In this document: piece after piece, positions 7,285 to 15,765 of the stretch
How positions within the stretch are numbered: the stretch's first letter is position 1
Layout of the letters: each line of letters starts with the position of its first letter
Assembly: GCA_002069785.1 (NCBI GenBank)
Contig: MWCA01000059.1
Span: 1 to 34,168, forward strand
Length of the DNA stretch: 34,168 nucleotides
Direction: 5' to 3'
DNA from: Lentisphaerae bacterium ADurb.Bin242
GTDB lineage: Bacteria > Verrucomicrobiota > Lentisphaeria > Victivallales > UBA1829
The notes under the pieces: model-generated
Databases searched by the model: none
What the model saw: the letters and a program-made list of their open reading frames with translations, nothing else
Told to the model about the DNA's origin: nothing
Translations under genes and position numbers: made by a program

Positions 7285-8430
7285 TTACTGATAGACGATT
7301 CCCTCGTCCGTGACACGCTTGGTCTCGTAAGAACCTTCCCAGACCATTTCATTGGTTTCGGGGTCGACCAGGTGCACGGTAATCAGGAGATAGTCGGAGG
7401 CCGCGCCGCGGCGGCGCTGGGAAAGCGCACTGATCTCTCCGGAAAGGATGAAGTTCGCCTTGTCGCTGTTGTCCGTGATCTGACGGTCGAGCAGGAACAT
7501 CTTCTCGAAGACCGCCACCTTGGTGTCCGGCTTCACGAGCATGATGTTGAAACGCTTGTTCACGTTGGGATTCGCCCGGAGGGCCGGATCGCGCATCATG
7601 CGGACCAGTTCGGATTCACGCTGGATGTTGATCTCGGTGCCGATCAGGGGCGAAGCGGTGTTGCTGGTGGCCGGGACGCGCCCGTCCGTCAGGTCGAGGG
7701 ACTGTCCGCGCTTCACGCGGTCTTCGATCACCTGGACGTAGGTCATCAGGTTGATGATGCCTTCCGCTTTCATGCTTTCCGGAACGAACTGTCCGGTCAG
7801 GTAATAATCCGCGCCCTGGATCGCGCCGGGCATCAGGAACTGGATTTTTCCTCCCGCCGCATGGACGATTTCCGAGCGGAGCATGGCGGCAAAGCTGTCC
7901 GCATTCAGGTTCACCAGATTGGTATTGATCACCGGGATAACCGCGATTTTGACCGGATTCGGGCTGGAAGCCACCCACGGAAGCTTGGCGATTTCCGCAC
8001 CGAGCGCCTTCAAGTTCTGGCGGACGACGTCCTGCTGCCGCAGGGTGAGGACTTTGTCGCGCTCCTTCTGAACCGTTGCGGTCTTGCTCAGGAAACGGAC
8101 TCTTCCGCCGCCGTAGGTATTCAGTTCCACGCGGAGACGGTTGGCGAAAATGTCCTTGTCGATCAGAAAACGGCTGTTGTTCTTGAAGTCCGCAATCAGA
8201 ATCCGGGTCGGCGGCGGACATTGGGTCACTTCCGGCACGGCGAGGATCGCCGGACACATTTTCGAGGCGACCGTGCGGATATCTCCGCTGGTGATCGCGC
8301 CGCCCAGGGGCTCCGTGTCCGGATCCACTTCGGTGGACGGAGCCACCCGCGGAGAAGCGCATCCGGCCGCAAAAAGCACGATGCCGGACATCAGTGTCAA
8401 AAGGAATCCCTTTTCACTCATTTTAAACAT
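7285..8430 (-). CDS. LpoB/CsgG-like lipoprotein with duplicated domain
   Basis: LpoB proteins are outer-membrane lipoproteins that activate class A penicillin-binding proteins; the wider fold includes CsgG. This 381-residue protein has a lipobox FAAGC (Cys24). Residues 74-118 (RILIADFKNNSRFLIDKDIF, ending VRFLSK) match the first half of an LpoB domain. Residues 159-210 (KIAVIPVINTNLVNL, KIQFLM, GADYYLTGQ) repeat the same pattern. Residues 326-372 (ANFILSGEI, YLLITVHLVDPETNEMVWEG) match the second half. The protein is thus about twice the usual size. The ATG at 8430 has GGGAGG seven bases upstream. It heads the four-lipoprotein operon. The PBP-activating role is inferred from the family and could differ here. 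Confidence 0.75.
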   Translation of the reverse strand: MFKMSEKGFLLTLMSGIVLFAAGCASPRVAPSTEVDPDTEPLGGAITSGDIRTVASKMCPAILAVPEVTQCPPPTRILIADFKNNSRFLIDKDIFANRLRVELNTYGGGRVRFLSKTATVQKERDKVLTLRQQDVVRQNLKALGAEIAKLPWVASSPNPVKIAVIPVINTNLVNLNADSFAAMLRSEIVHAAGGKIQFLMPGAIQGADYYLTGQFVPESMKAEGIINLMTYVQVIEDRVKRGQSLDLTDGRVPATSNTASPLIGTEINIQRESELVRMMRDPALRANPNVNKRFNIMLVKPDTKVAVFEKMFLLDRQITDNSDKANFILSGEISALSQRRRGAASDYLLITVHLVDPETNEMVWEGSYETKRVTDEGIVYQ

Positions 8431-8472
8431 TTCAATACCTCCCGGTTGGAATCGCAAAAAAACTTTACAATC

Positions 8473-8500
8473 AATATATACATCCCCGCTGAAAAGTCAA
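8473..8500 (-). promoter_or_regulatory. Promoter of the four-lipoprotein operon
   Basis: On the minus strand, TTGACT (8500-8495) and TATATT (8478-8473) are spaced by 16 bases, each with five of six consensus bases. It lies between the polB stop and the lpoB-like start codon, so the lipoprotein genes need not depend on topA-polB transcription. Confidence 0.65.
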
Positions 8501-8532
8501 ATGGAAATATCCCGGGAGGCGGGCGGCCGCCG

Positions 8533-10746
8533 TCAGGCGTTCAGGGAAAAGAGATCATCCCCCGCCGGCTCCGCCTGGGAATTTTTCGGGAGGAAAGGGG
8601 CGAATTTCCGTTTCAGCTCCTCGAGCTTGTCCAGATAATATTCCACATTCTCATCGCGTACGTTTTCCTTGGCGTCGGTGAGCAGCTTGGCGTTTTCGAC
8701 AACGGCGACTTTTTTCTTCGTCCCGGTAATGTAAAATGTGACCTGGTCGCCCTGCCGGTATTCACGGCCGCACCGGAGGATCAGCTCATAGGCGGCGCTC
8801 CGGCGTCCGGTCCCGGCGGCCAGCTTCCGCTTGTAGGTATCGGGCGAGTCGGCGAGGGTTTCGCTCTTGGCGAGGTCGGACAGGGGCAGGGCGTGCGTGC
8901 GGAGCGCTTCGGTGAACTCGGCGTGAATTTTGGACGCGGCGGCGCTGTCGTGATGGAGCAGGGCGCGGATGACCTGTTCCATGTAACGGCGCTGGAAGGG
9001 TTCGAGTCCGCGCGACTTGAGCGCCGCGCCGGTGATGGAGATTTCGCCGCCGGAGGAAAGCAGCGCGTAGTTCTTGCTCTTGTAGCAGAACATCGCCTGA
9101 TAGGATTCGTCGAACTCGACTTCGATCCCGTGGGGCAGGACCTTTTCGAGGCGTTCCCCGACCTCCTGAAGCGTCTTGCCCTCCGAGAGCTGGAAGTAGA
9201 TGCCGTCGGTGTCCATTTCGATGATTTTCGCGGGCATCTTTTCGAGGGTGTCCAGCATCAGCGTCAGGATTTCACGTCCTTTGGCGGTGACTTTTTCGGC
9301 CATTTCGTAGTCATTGAGGAAGCCCTGTTCAAATCCGAGGTAGCCGTAGAAGGAGTTGATCAGGATTTTGAAGGCTGACTGGAGGGCGTTGTAATAATCC
9401 TTTTTTTCCTGTGTGAAGGCTTTTTTGGCCGAGTCCTTGGCTTCCAGCCGGAAGGACCGGAGCTTGGCGAGCAGTTCCGGGAAGATGCCGAGGGAATCCC
9501 GCGCGGGGACCCAGCCTTCGGACAGGATGATGGACGGGTACAGCGAACGGACGTCGCAGTGGTCGATGCGGTCGAAAACCCCGGCGTCGAAGGCGCGGGT
9601 GAGGGCGCCGGAGAAGGGGCGTCCCCGTTCGGGCGAAGACAGGGCGTATTTTGCCTTCAAATATTCCGCGGCGAAGAGGGCGTCGATCTTGGTCGCATTG
9701 CCGCGGACGATGCAATTCTGGTAGCCGAGGGGCAGGAGCTGGGTCTGGTAAAACCAGCTCGGGGAGAGGATCGCCGAAAGGGAGCGGGTCTCGCGCACGT
9801 CGTCCAGCGCATAGTGGAGGAGATTCGCGCGGTCGTTCGTCCAGGCGTCGGTGATTTTCATCCCGTCGATGTAGATTCGTTCAGGGGCGGAAACCTCGAA
9901 ATGCTTTGCCGCATACTTGAGGTTGTAGCTGTCCAGATTCCGGTGAATCGCGTCATAGAAGAGCAGCATGAAATAGGTGTCCGACACATGCCTGCCGTAG
10001 ACGTCGTAGCGGGTGTAGGTCACGGTCCGTTCGGCGATGCTGAACCGGGAGTTCCGTCTGGACGGCGTCTCCCCGTTCCGCCCGAGCTTGAGCAGGACCC
10101 GGTGTCGTTTGGCGCGTTCCTCCAGAAAGGGCAGGTCGAAACGGAAGAGATTGTGTCCTTCCAGAATGTCCGGATCGCGTTCCGTCACGGCGGCGACGAA
10201 GGCTTCCAGCAGCGCTTTCTCCGTCGAATACTCCTCCAGGGTGAGGACTTTTTCCCAGCCGGTGCTGTCGGAAAGCGAAATGATGATGATGGCGTCGTCC
10301 GGGCGCCTCGGGTTCGGGAACTCATAGCCGGGCGTACACAGGGTTTCAATGTCGAGTTGCAGACGGCGGACCTCGGGAAAGGTCATACCTTCAAAGAGCC
10401 GGAGTTCGTTCTGGATGAGGACCTGCTGCGCGAGGTCGGAGAAAAGACGGTAGGGGGCGTTGGGCTGGCCGGCGGCAATCTTGGTGCTTTTCTTCAGAAG
10501 CTCCACCCCTTCCTCGTAGGCATGCATGTCCGGAAAGGAGACCAGATACCGGAGGTCGCCGTCGCCGCTGAGCAACTCCGTGCGAACCCCGGGGAGGTCC
10601 GGCGGGAACGCCTTGAACGCGGTCAGGAGGAACGGGCGGAACGGAATCTCCTTCCGTTCCACAGCGTCTTTCTTTGTGCGGATGAAGAGAAGGGCGGAAC
10701 CGTTTTCTCTCGGTTCGACCGCGCAAATCCTTTGAAGTCTTTCCAT
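8533..10746 (-). CDS. polB: Family B DNA polymerase with 3'-5' exonuclease
   Basis: The 737-residue enzyme has every signature of a proofreading family B polymerase. The exonuclease motifs are LDIET (Asp132, Glu134), GHNLFRFDLPF (197-207) and YALDDVRET (312-320). The polymerase motifs are DVRSLYPSII (motif A, Asp398), KILINSFYGYLG (motif B, Lys460) and MDTDGIYF (motif C, Asp512 and Asp514). Motif C has DTDG where many relatives have DTDS. It is somewhat shorter than E. coli Pol II and has no visible intein. It is probably a repair or translesion polymerase, since bacterial replication uses family C; that role is inference. Its ATG is 25 bases after the topA stop with a GGGGGA upstream, so the two are likely co-transcribed. 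Confidence 0.93.
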   Translation of the reverse strand: MERLQRICAVEPRENGSALLFIRTKKDAVERKEIPFRPFLLTAFKAFPPDLPGVRTELLSGDGDLRYLVSFPDMHAYEEGVELLKKSTKIAAGQPNAPYRLFSDLAQQVLIQNELRLFEGMTFPEVRRLQLDIETLCTPGYEFPNPRRPDDAIIIISLSDSTGWEKVLTLEEYSTEKALLEAFVAAVTERDPDILEGHNLFRFDLPFLEERAKRHRVLLKLGRNGETPSRRNSRFSIAERTVTYTRYDVYGRHVSDTYFMLLFYDAIHRNLDSYNLKYAAKHFEVSAPERIYIDGMKITDAWTNDRANLLHYALDDVRETRSLSAILSPSWFYQTQLLPLGYQNCIVRGNATKIDALFAAEYLKAKYALSSPERGRPFSGALTRAFDAGVFDRIDHCDVRSLYPSIILSEGWVPARDSLGIFPELLAKLRSFRLEAKDSAKKAFTQEKKDYYNALQSAFKILINSFYGYLGFEQGFLNDYEMAEKVTAKGREILTLMLDTLEKMPAKIIEMDTDGIYFQLSEGKTLQEVGERLEKVLPHGIEVEFDESYQAMFCYKSKNYALLSSGGEISITGAALKSRGLEPFQRRYMEQVIRALLHHDSAAASKIHAEFTEALRTHALPLSDLAKSETLADSPDTYKRKLAAGTGRRSAAYELILRCGREYRQGDQVTFYITGTKKKVAVVENAKLLTDAKENVRDENVEYYLDKLEELKRKFAPFLPKNSQAEPAGDDLFSLNA

Positions 10747-10771
10747 GGCGTCCCCCTGGATGGTGTTTCCG

Positions 10772-13324
10772 TTATGAGATGGAATATTTGGCGGCGGTTT
10801 TCTTCAGGGCGGCCAGCTGCTTGTCGCTGAGGATTTTCCCGGCGGCGCGCTGTTTCGCCAGCGATTCGAAGAAAACTTTATCGTCGTAGATTCGTCCGCG
10901 AACCTTTTTGGGCTCTTCCCAGGCGGTGATGTTTTTCATTTTCCGGAGCAGTTCGTCCGTTTCGGTCATGGAGGCGGACGCGGCGGTTTCCTCTGCGGGA
11001 TCGGCGGGTGGAAGGTTCAGGACGGAGACAATATGATCGAAGGTCGGGAGCTGTTCCTTGTAGCGTTCGGCCAGCTTTCCGAGGGCGGCCAGCTGCTTTT
11101 CGCTCAGGGGACGCCCCTGTTCGCTCTGTTTCCGGAGGGACTCGAAGAACTTTTTGTCGTCGAAGAAACGGCGGGAGGACTTGTCCGGCTCCTTCCAGGC
11201 GATTGCCTTCATCGCGTCGAAGACGTCGGATACGTTTTCCTGTGCCGGAGCTTCCGCCGCGGCCTCTTCTTTTCTCTGGCGGCGTTCTTTCGCCAGCGTT
11301 TGACGCTGTTTCTGTTCTTCGATCGTGGAACGGAGTTCCTCGTCGAAGGCGTTTTCCGCCGCGCATTCCGGAAGGCCGGGAAGCCGGTCCCGGTATTTTA
11401 CCGCGAGACGGAGCAGCGCTTCCCACTGGGGCGCGGAAAGGGCTTTGCCGTCGTTGAAATTCCGGCAGATCGAATGGAAGAACTTCTTGTCGTCATAGAC
11501 GCGCTTTTCCCCTTTTTCGGGCGGATTCCAGCCGTTGAAGTCATTCATCAGGCAGAGGAGCGCGTTGACTTTGGAGGAGGCCGGAGCGCCCTGGGCTTTG
11601 GCCTCCCGGAGCCACTTTTCGAACTTGCCGTAGAAGGTGTGCATCATGGAGGTCCACTGGACCTTGCCCTCTTCCACCTGGTCGAGCTCGTCTTCCATTT
11701 TCGCGGTGAAGCCGACCTGGAAAAGCTCCGGCAGACGGTCCACGAGATAATCGTTGATGCGGAATCCGAGGTCGGTCGGAATAAGTTTGCCTTTTTCCTT
11801 GAGGACATACTTGCGTTCCTGGATGGTATTGACGATGGTCGCGTAGGTGGACGGACGGCCCACGCCGTTGGATTCGAGTTCCTTGATGAGGGTCGCTTCC
11901 GAAAAACGCGGCGGCGGCTCGGTGAATTTCTGCTCGGTCAGCAGATCCTTGAGCATGCACGGATCGGCTTTGCGGAGCGCCTTGAGCGCCTCGGCGTCGC
12001 GGGTGTCCTCGTCCTCCTCGTCGGAGCCCTCTTCGCGGATGTCGTATACTTTGAGGTAGCCGGGAAAGGTCGTGACCGTGGCAATGGAACGGAAGGTGTA
12101 TGTTCTGGAATCAGGGGCTTGGGCCGCCACGTCGACTGTGGTGCGCATCTGTTCGGCGGGGGCGGTCTGGCTGGCCGTGAAACGCCGCCAGACAAGCGTA
12201 TACAATTTGTACTGACGTTCGTCCAGGAATTCCTTGACTTTGTCCGGCGTGAGGGTCACGTCGGTGGGACGGATCGCCTCGTGGGCGCCCTGGGCGGACG
12301 CCTTGGATCGGTACACCGGCGGTTTTTCGGGCAGGTATTCGGGGCCGTAGTGGGCGGAGATGAAAGCGCGGGCCGCCTGCTGCGCTTCGGCGGAAACCGT
12401 CACGGAGTCCGTTCTCATATACGTGATGAGACCGAGCGGGCCGCCGGTCCCGACGTCTACGCCTTCGTAGAGCTCCTGGGCGATGCGCATGGTGGAATTG
12501 GCGGAAAATCCGAGCGCGGAACTGGCCGCCTGTTGGAGCGTGCTGGTGATGAACGGCGGCGCCGCGTATTTTTTGCGCGGAACGGTTTCGATGGAATCCA
12601 CACGCCAGCCGCCGGCTCCGCGGACGGCCGCCAGCGCGGCGTCCGCTTCGGTCTTGTTGTGAATCTCGACCTTGCCGCCGTTGATCTTGAAGAGCTTTGC
12701 GTGGAACATCCCGGAGGCGCCGGAGGTGAATTTCGCAAGGAAATTCCAGTATTCTTCCGGAATGAAGTCTTTGATGATGCGTTCCCGTTCGCAGACCAGG
12801 CGCAGCGCCACCGACTGGACGCGGCCCGCGCTCACGCCTTTTTCGATCCGCCCCCACAGAAGCGGACTGACCATGTAGCCGACGATGCGGTCGAGAACCC
12901 GCCGCGCCTGCTGGGCGTCGACCTTGTCCATGTCCAGCTCGGCGGGCGACTGGAACGCGCGGGAAATGGCCGAGCGCGTGATCTCATGGAACGTCACCCG
13001 CTTGAACGGCACTTTCCGGTTGCACGCCTTGAGGATTTCGCGCAGATGCCATGCGATCGCCTCCCCTTCGCGGTCCGGGTCGGGGGCCAGATAGATCTCC
13101 CCGGCCTTTTTCGCGGCGGACTTCAGTTCGGAGAGATTCTTCAAGCGCTCGCGGCTTTCCTCGTACTGCGGCATGAAATCGTGTTCGAGATCGACGCCGA
13201 AACTCTTCGTCGGCAGATCCCGCACATGCCCCATGGAGGCTTTGATCGTATATCCATTTCCGAGCATCTTGCCGATGGTTCTGGCTTTTGCCGGAGATTC
13301 CACGATGACCAGTTTATTTTCCAT
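10772..13324 (-). CDS. topA: DNA topoisomerase I with a triple C-terminal repeat
   Basis: This type IA topoisomerase relaxes negative supercoils. In the 850-residue protein the Toprim domain shows VIVESPAKA (Glu9) and DPDREGEAIAWHL (Asp82, Asp84), and the active-site tyrosine is in GLITYMRTDS (Tyr302). The core ends near residue 565 after LESNGVGRPSTYA and a METE-like FTAKMEDELD stretch. The usual C-terminal zinc ribbons are absent. Instead there are three copies of a roughly 55-60-residue module at about 589-648, 701-759 and 792-846. The ATG at 13324 is chosen because the family begins MENKLVIVES; an upstream ATG at 13351 adds nine unlike residues. polB follows after 25 bases. Confidence 0.95.
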   Translation of the reverse strand: MENKLVIVESPAKARTIGKMLGNGYTIKASMGHVRDLPTKSFGVDLEHDFMPQYEESRERLKNLSELKSAAKKAGEIYLAPDPDREGEAIAWHLREILKACNRKVPFKRVTFHEITRSAISRAFQSPAELDMDKVDAQQARRVLDRIVGYMVSPLLWGRIEKGVSAGRVQSVALRLVCERERIIKDFIPEEYWNFLAKFTSGASGMFHAKLFKINGGKVEIHNKTEADAALAAVRGAGGWRVDSIETVPRKKYAAPPFITSTLQQAASSALGFSANSTMRIAQELYEGVDVGTGGPLGLITYMRTDSVTVSAEAQQAARAFISAHYGPEYLPEKPPVYRSKASAQGAHEAIRPTDVTLTPDKVKEFLDERQYKLYTLVWRRFTASQTAPAEQMRTTVDVAAQAPDSRTYTFRSIATVTTFPGYLKVYDIREEGSDEEDEDTRDAEALKALRKADPCMLKDLLTEQKFTEPPPRFSEATLIKELESNGVGRPSTYATIVNTIQERKYVLKEKGKLIPTDLGFRINDYLVDRLPELFQVGFTAKMEDELDQVEEGKVQWTSMMHTFYGKFEKWLREAKAQGAPASSKVNALLCLMNDFNGWNPPEKGEKRVYDDKKFFHSICRNFNDGKALSAPQWEALLRLAVKYRDRLPGLPECAAENAFDEELRSTIEEQKQRQTLAKERRQRKEEAAAEAPAQENVSDVFDAMKAIAWKEPDKSSRRFFDDKKFFESLRKQSEQGRPLSEKQLAALGKLAERYKEQLPTFDHIVSVLNLPPADPAEETAASASMTETDELLRKMKNITAWEEPKKVRGRIYDDKVFFESLAKQRAAGKILSDKQLAALKKTAAKYSIS
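10787..11560 (-). repeat. Three protein-level repeats encoded in the topA 3' end
   Basis: The three units lie at about 11381-11560, 11048-11224 and 10787-10951. Each has a hydrophobic lead ending in a W-x-x-P segment (GWNPPEK, AWKEPDK, AWEEPKK). This is followed by a basic residue, DDKxFF (VYDDKKFF, FFDDKKFF, IYDDKVFF) and then a G-x-x-LS-x-x-Q motif leading to a helix (ALSAPQWEALLRLAVKY, PLSEKQLAALGKLAERY, ILSDKQLAALKKTAAKY). Linkers between units are charged and of different length. The first copy is the most divergent. Confidence 0.85.
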
Positions 13325-13387
13325 AGAATGACCTTGACCCTTCCAGCACAATACGGTTGTTTATTGTTTTTTGTTGTTCTTTGTTTA

Positions 13388-13416
13388 AAAGTATCTTCAC
13401 TTTTCCCGTCTGTCAA
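13388..13416 (-). promoter_or_regulatory. Probable topA-polB promoter
   Basis: On the minus strand a perfect TTGACA (13416-13411) is followed after 17 bases by TACTTT (13393-13388), a weak -10. A very A-rich leader of about 55 bases precedes the ATG at 13324. Confidence 0.45.
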
Positions 13417-13419
13417 GTG

Positions 13420-13516
13420 CCGGAAAACCGGAATGTCTTTTCTCCGCAGGCAGATTGCTATGCAATCTTTATTTTGAAAGTTTCCGATGAGACGGCTTGC
13501 ATTACGGGAATTCCGT
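13420..13516 (+). promoter_or_regulatory. Candidate operators upstream of argD
   Basis: Three short palindromes lie between topA and argD: CCGG-AAAA-CCGG (13420-13431), GATTGC-TAT-GCAATC (13453-13467) and a GGAATTCC core near 13510. The last sits between a TTGCAT and a weak TAATGT that could be the argD promoter. None matches the classical ARG box closely, so their role is uncertain. Confidence 0.25.
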
Positions 13517-13585
13517 GTTAATGTAATGGTTTGTTTTTTTGATTCATGTTTTTTTGTTTTCAGAAAACGCGGAGGACTGGAAAAA

Positions 13586-14785
13586 ATGACGGCGACACTG
13601 AAGGAAATCAGCGCATTGTATGAAAAATACGTCATGGAGACCTATGCACGGGCGGATATTTTATTTGTCCGCGGCGAAGGCACACGATTGTACGATGCGG
13701 AAGGCAGGGAATACCTTGACTTCGCCGCGGGAATCGCCGTCTGTAGCCTCGGACACTGCCATCCCTCGGTCACAAAAGCCATTCAGGAACAAGCGGGAAA
13801 ACTGGTCCATACCTCCAATCTCTACCTGAACGAGTGGCAGCCGAGACTGGCGCAGAAGCTGGTCGAACACGGCTTCGACGGCGTCTGCTTCTTTGCGAAC
13901 AGCGGGGCCGAGGCTAACGAAGGCCTGATCAAACTGGCCCGCAAAGCCGGCAATGAAAAGGGCCGTTACGAGATCATCGCCATGAACGATTCATTCCACG
14001 GGCGGACTCTCGCCACGCTGGCCGCCACCGGACGTGCCAAATACCGCAAGGGATTCCAGCCGGACATGCCCGGTTTCAAATTCGTCGACTACAACGACAT
14101 CGACGCCGTCCGCAATGCGGTCGACGACAAAACGGCGGCCGTGCTGGTGGAGCCGGTCCAGGGCGAGGGCGGAGTCATTCCGGCCTGTCCGGAATACCTC
14201 AAGGCGCTCCGGGCGCTCTGCGACGAGAAGGGAATCCTGCTTCTTTTCGATGAAGTCCAGTGCGGCGTCGGCCGGACCGGCACCTTCTTTGCCTGGCAGA
14301 ATTCCGGAGTCGCCCCGGATGCGCTTTCGATGGCCAAGGCTCTCGGCAACGGATTCCCCATCGGGGCGATGCTGGCCAGCCGGAAATATGCCGGGGTGCT
14401 GACGCCCGGAACGCATGCGAGCACCTTCGGCGGAACTCCGCTTGCATGCGCCGCCTCCTGTGCCGTGATCGATTCGATCGACCGTGAAAAGATTCTGGAA
14501 AACGTCAAAATCCGTTCGGCTTTCCTGATGGAAAAACTCCGGGCGCTTGCCTCCCGGTATTCCTGTATCAAGGGGGTCCGCGGAACGGGGCTCCTGATCG
14601 GCGTCGTGCTGGATTTCCCGGCCGGGGAATTGCTTTCCATTCTCCGTTCCAAGGGGATGATCGCGCTTTCCGCCGGAGAAACGGTCCTCCGGCTCGTGCC
14701 TCCTTTGACGGTTTCCCAGGCCGACTGCGAAAAGGCGGTTGCCCTGATCGACGAGGCTTTCGCACAACTCACAGACAAATCCTGA
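13586..14785 (+). CDS. argD: Acetylornithine aminotransferase
   Basis: The enzyme converts N-acetylglutamate semialdehyde to N-acetylornithine with PLP and glutamate, the fourth step from glutamate to ornithine. The 399-residue protein has the class III aminotransferase markers: FANSGAEANEGLIKLARK (about 103-120), NDSFHGRT, LVEPVQGEGG, LLFDEVQCGVGRTG with the PLP-binding Asp, and SMAKALGNGFPIGA with the Schiff-base lysine Lys251. HASTFGG follows. The ATG at 13586 has GGAGGA nine bases upstream; an earlier in-frame start at 13487 lies in AT-rich noncoding sequence. argF follows after 23 bases, which supports ArgD over other ornithine or 4-aminobutyrate aminotransferases. Some ArgD enzymes also act in lysine synthesis. 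Confidence 0.93.
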   Translation: MTATLKEISALYEKYVMETYARADILFVRGEGTRLYDAEGREYLDFAAGIAVCSLGHCHPSVTKAIQEQAGKLVHTSNLYLNEWQPRLAQKLVEHGFDGVCFFANSGAEANEGLIKLARKAGNEKGRYEIIAMNDSFHGRTLATLAATGRAKYRKGFQPDMPGFKFVDYNDIDAVRNAVDDKTAAVLVEPVQGEGGVIPACPEYLKALRALCDEKGILLLFDEVQCGVGRTGTFFAWQNSGVAPDALSMAKALGNGFPIGAMLASRKYAGVLTPGTHASTFGGTPLACAASCAVIDSIDREKILENVKIRSAFLMEKLRALASRYSCIKGVRGTGLLIGVVLDFPAGELLSILRSKGMIALSAGETVLRLVPPLTVSQADCEKAVALIDEAFAQLTDKS

Positions 14786-14808
14786 CCCAATGAAAAGGAG
14801 CTGTACCC

Positions 14809-15717
14809 ATGAAGAAAGATCTTCTGTCCTGCATGGACATCAATCATACGGATCTCGAAAAAATTTTTGACCTCTCCGTGAAACTCAAGGCCGGACGCGG
14901 CAGGCCGAACCAGCCCAAACCGCTGGAAGGCAAGGCCGTCGGCATGATTTTCTCCAAATCCTCCACCCGTACGAGAGTCTCCTTCGAGGTCGGCATCTGC
15001 GAGCTGGGCGGACACGCCCTCTATCTCGACCAGGGCAAGACCCAGATGGGACGCGGGGAAACCGTGCCCGACACCGCCCGCGTGCTGGAGCGGTATCTGG
15101 CCGGGATCGTGATCCGGACGTATTCGCAGCAGGAGGTCGAGGAACTGGCCGCCAATGCGCGTATTCCGGTCATCAACGCCCTGACCGACGATTTTCATCC
15201 GTGCCAGGCGCTGACGGACATCTTCACGATGTATGAGTATGCCGGACATCTGAACGGCCTCAAGATGGCCTATCTCGGCGACGGCGCCAGCAACATGGCG
15301 AACTCCCTGATCGTGGCCGCCAAGCTCTCCGGCGTCCACATGTCGATTGCCGCGCCGGAGGAATACCGGCCGCGGCAGGAACTGCTGGACATTGCCGTCG
15401 GTTCCGGTTCCGCCTCCTATACAAGTTCCGTGAAGGAAGCGATGAGTGACGCGGATTTCGTCTATACCGACGTCTGGGTCAGCATGGGCTTCGAGGAAGA
15501 ATCCAGGAGCCGCATGAAGATTCTCGAGCCGTACCGGCTGGACATGAACGCCCTGCGCATGGGAAAACCCGGCGTCAAAGTGCTCCATTGTCTGCCCGCG
15601 CACCGCGGCGAGGAGATTACCGACGAGGTCATGGATTCGGAGGCCTCCATCGTTTTCGACCAGGCGGAAAACCGTCTGCATGTTCAAAAAGCGATCCTGT
15701 CTTTGCTGATGGCGTGA
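14809..15717 (+). CDS. argF: Ornithine carbamoyltransferase
   Basis: The enzyme joins ornithine and carbamoyl phosphate to give citrulline. The 302-residue protein has the carbamoyl-phosphate motif SSTRTR (residues 51-56), HPCQ (130-133), the ornithine loop TDVWVSMG (221-228) and HCLPAHRG (260-267), all at usual positions. The Cys in HCLP is the ornithine-binding residue of the family. The ATG is preceded by AAAAGGAG. It follows argD in the same direction, although the genes for the intervening deacetylation and for citrulline use are not in the window. The HCLPAHRG and SMG motifs argue against an acetylornithine carbamoyltransferase, though substrate choice is not proven by motif alone. Confidence 0.95.
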   Translation: MKKDLLSCMDINHTDLEKIFDLSVKLKAGRGRPNQPKPLEGKAVGMIFSKSSTRTRVSFEVGICELGGHALYLDQGKTQMGRGETVPDTARVLERYLAGIVIRTYSQQEVEELAANARIPVINALTDDFHPCQALTDIFTMYEYAGHLNGLKMAYLGDGASNMANSLIVAAKLSGVHMSIAAPEEYRPRQELLDIAVGSGSASYTSSVKEAMSDADFVYTDVWVSMGFEEESRSRMKILEPYRLDMNALRMGKPGVKVLHCLPAHRGEEITDEVMDSEASIVFDQAENRLHVQKAILSLLMA

Positions 15718-15765
15718 GGTTTGTAAAACAGTTCCGGCCGCGCACCCTGCCGGAAAGGTCATAGT

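Noticed and set aside
8514..8535. GC-rich palindrome after polB as a terminator
   Set aside because: GGCGGCCGCC is self-complementary but leaves no loop and is not followed by a T-run on the minus strand.
6817..9378. 853-codon open frame on the plus strand
   Set aside because: It is antisense to the lipoprotein operon and polB. Its His/Gly/Asp/Arg-rich composition is typical of a shadow in GC-rich DNA, and no domain is visible.
11033..13477. 814-codon open frame on the plus strand
   Set aside because: It lies antisense to topA, which has a complete catalytic domain; the composition is low-complexity Gly/Arg/Phe-rich.
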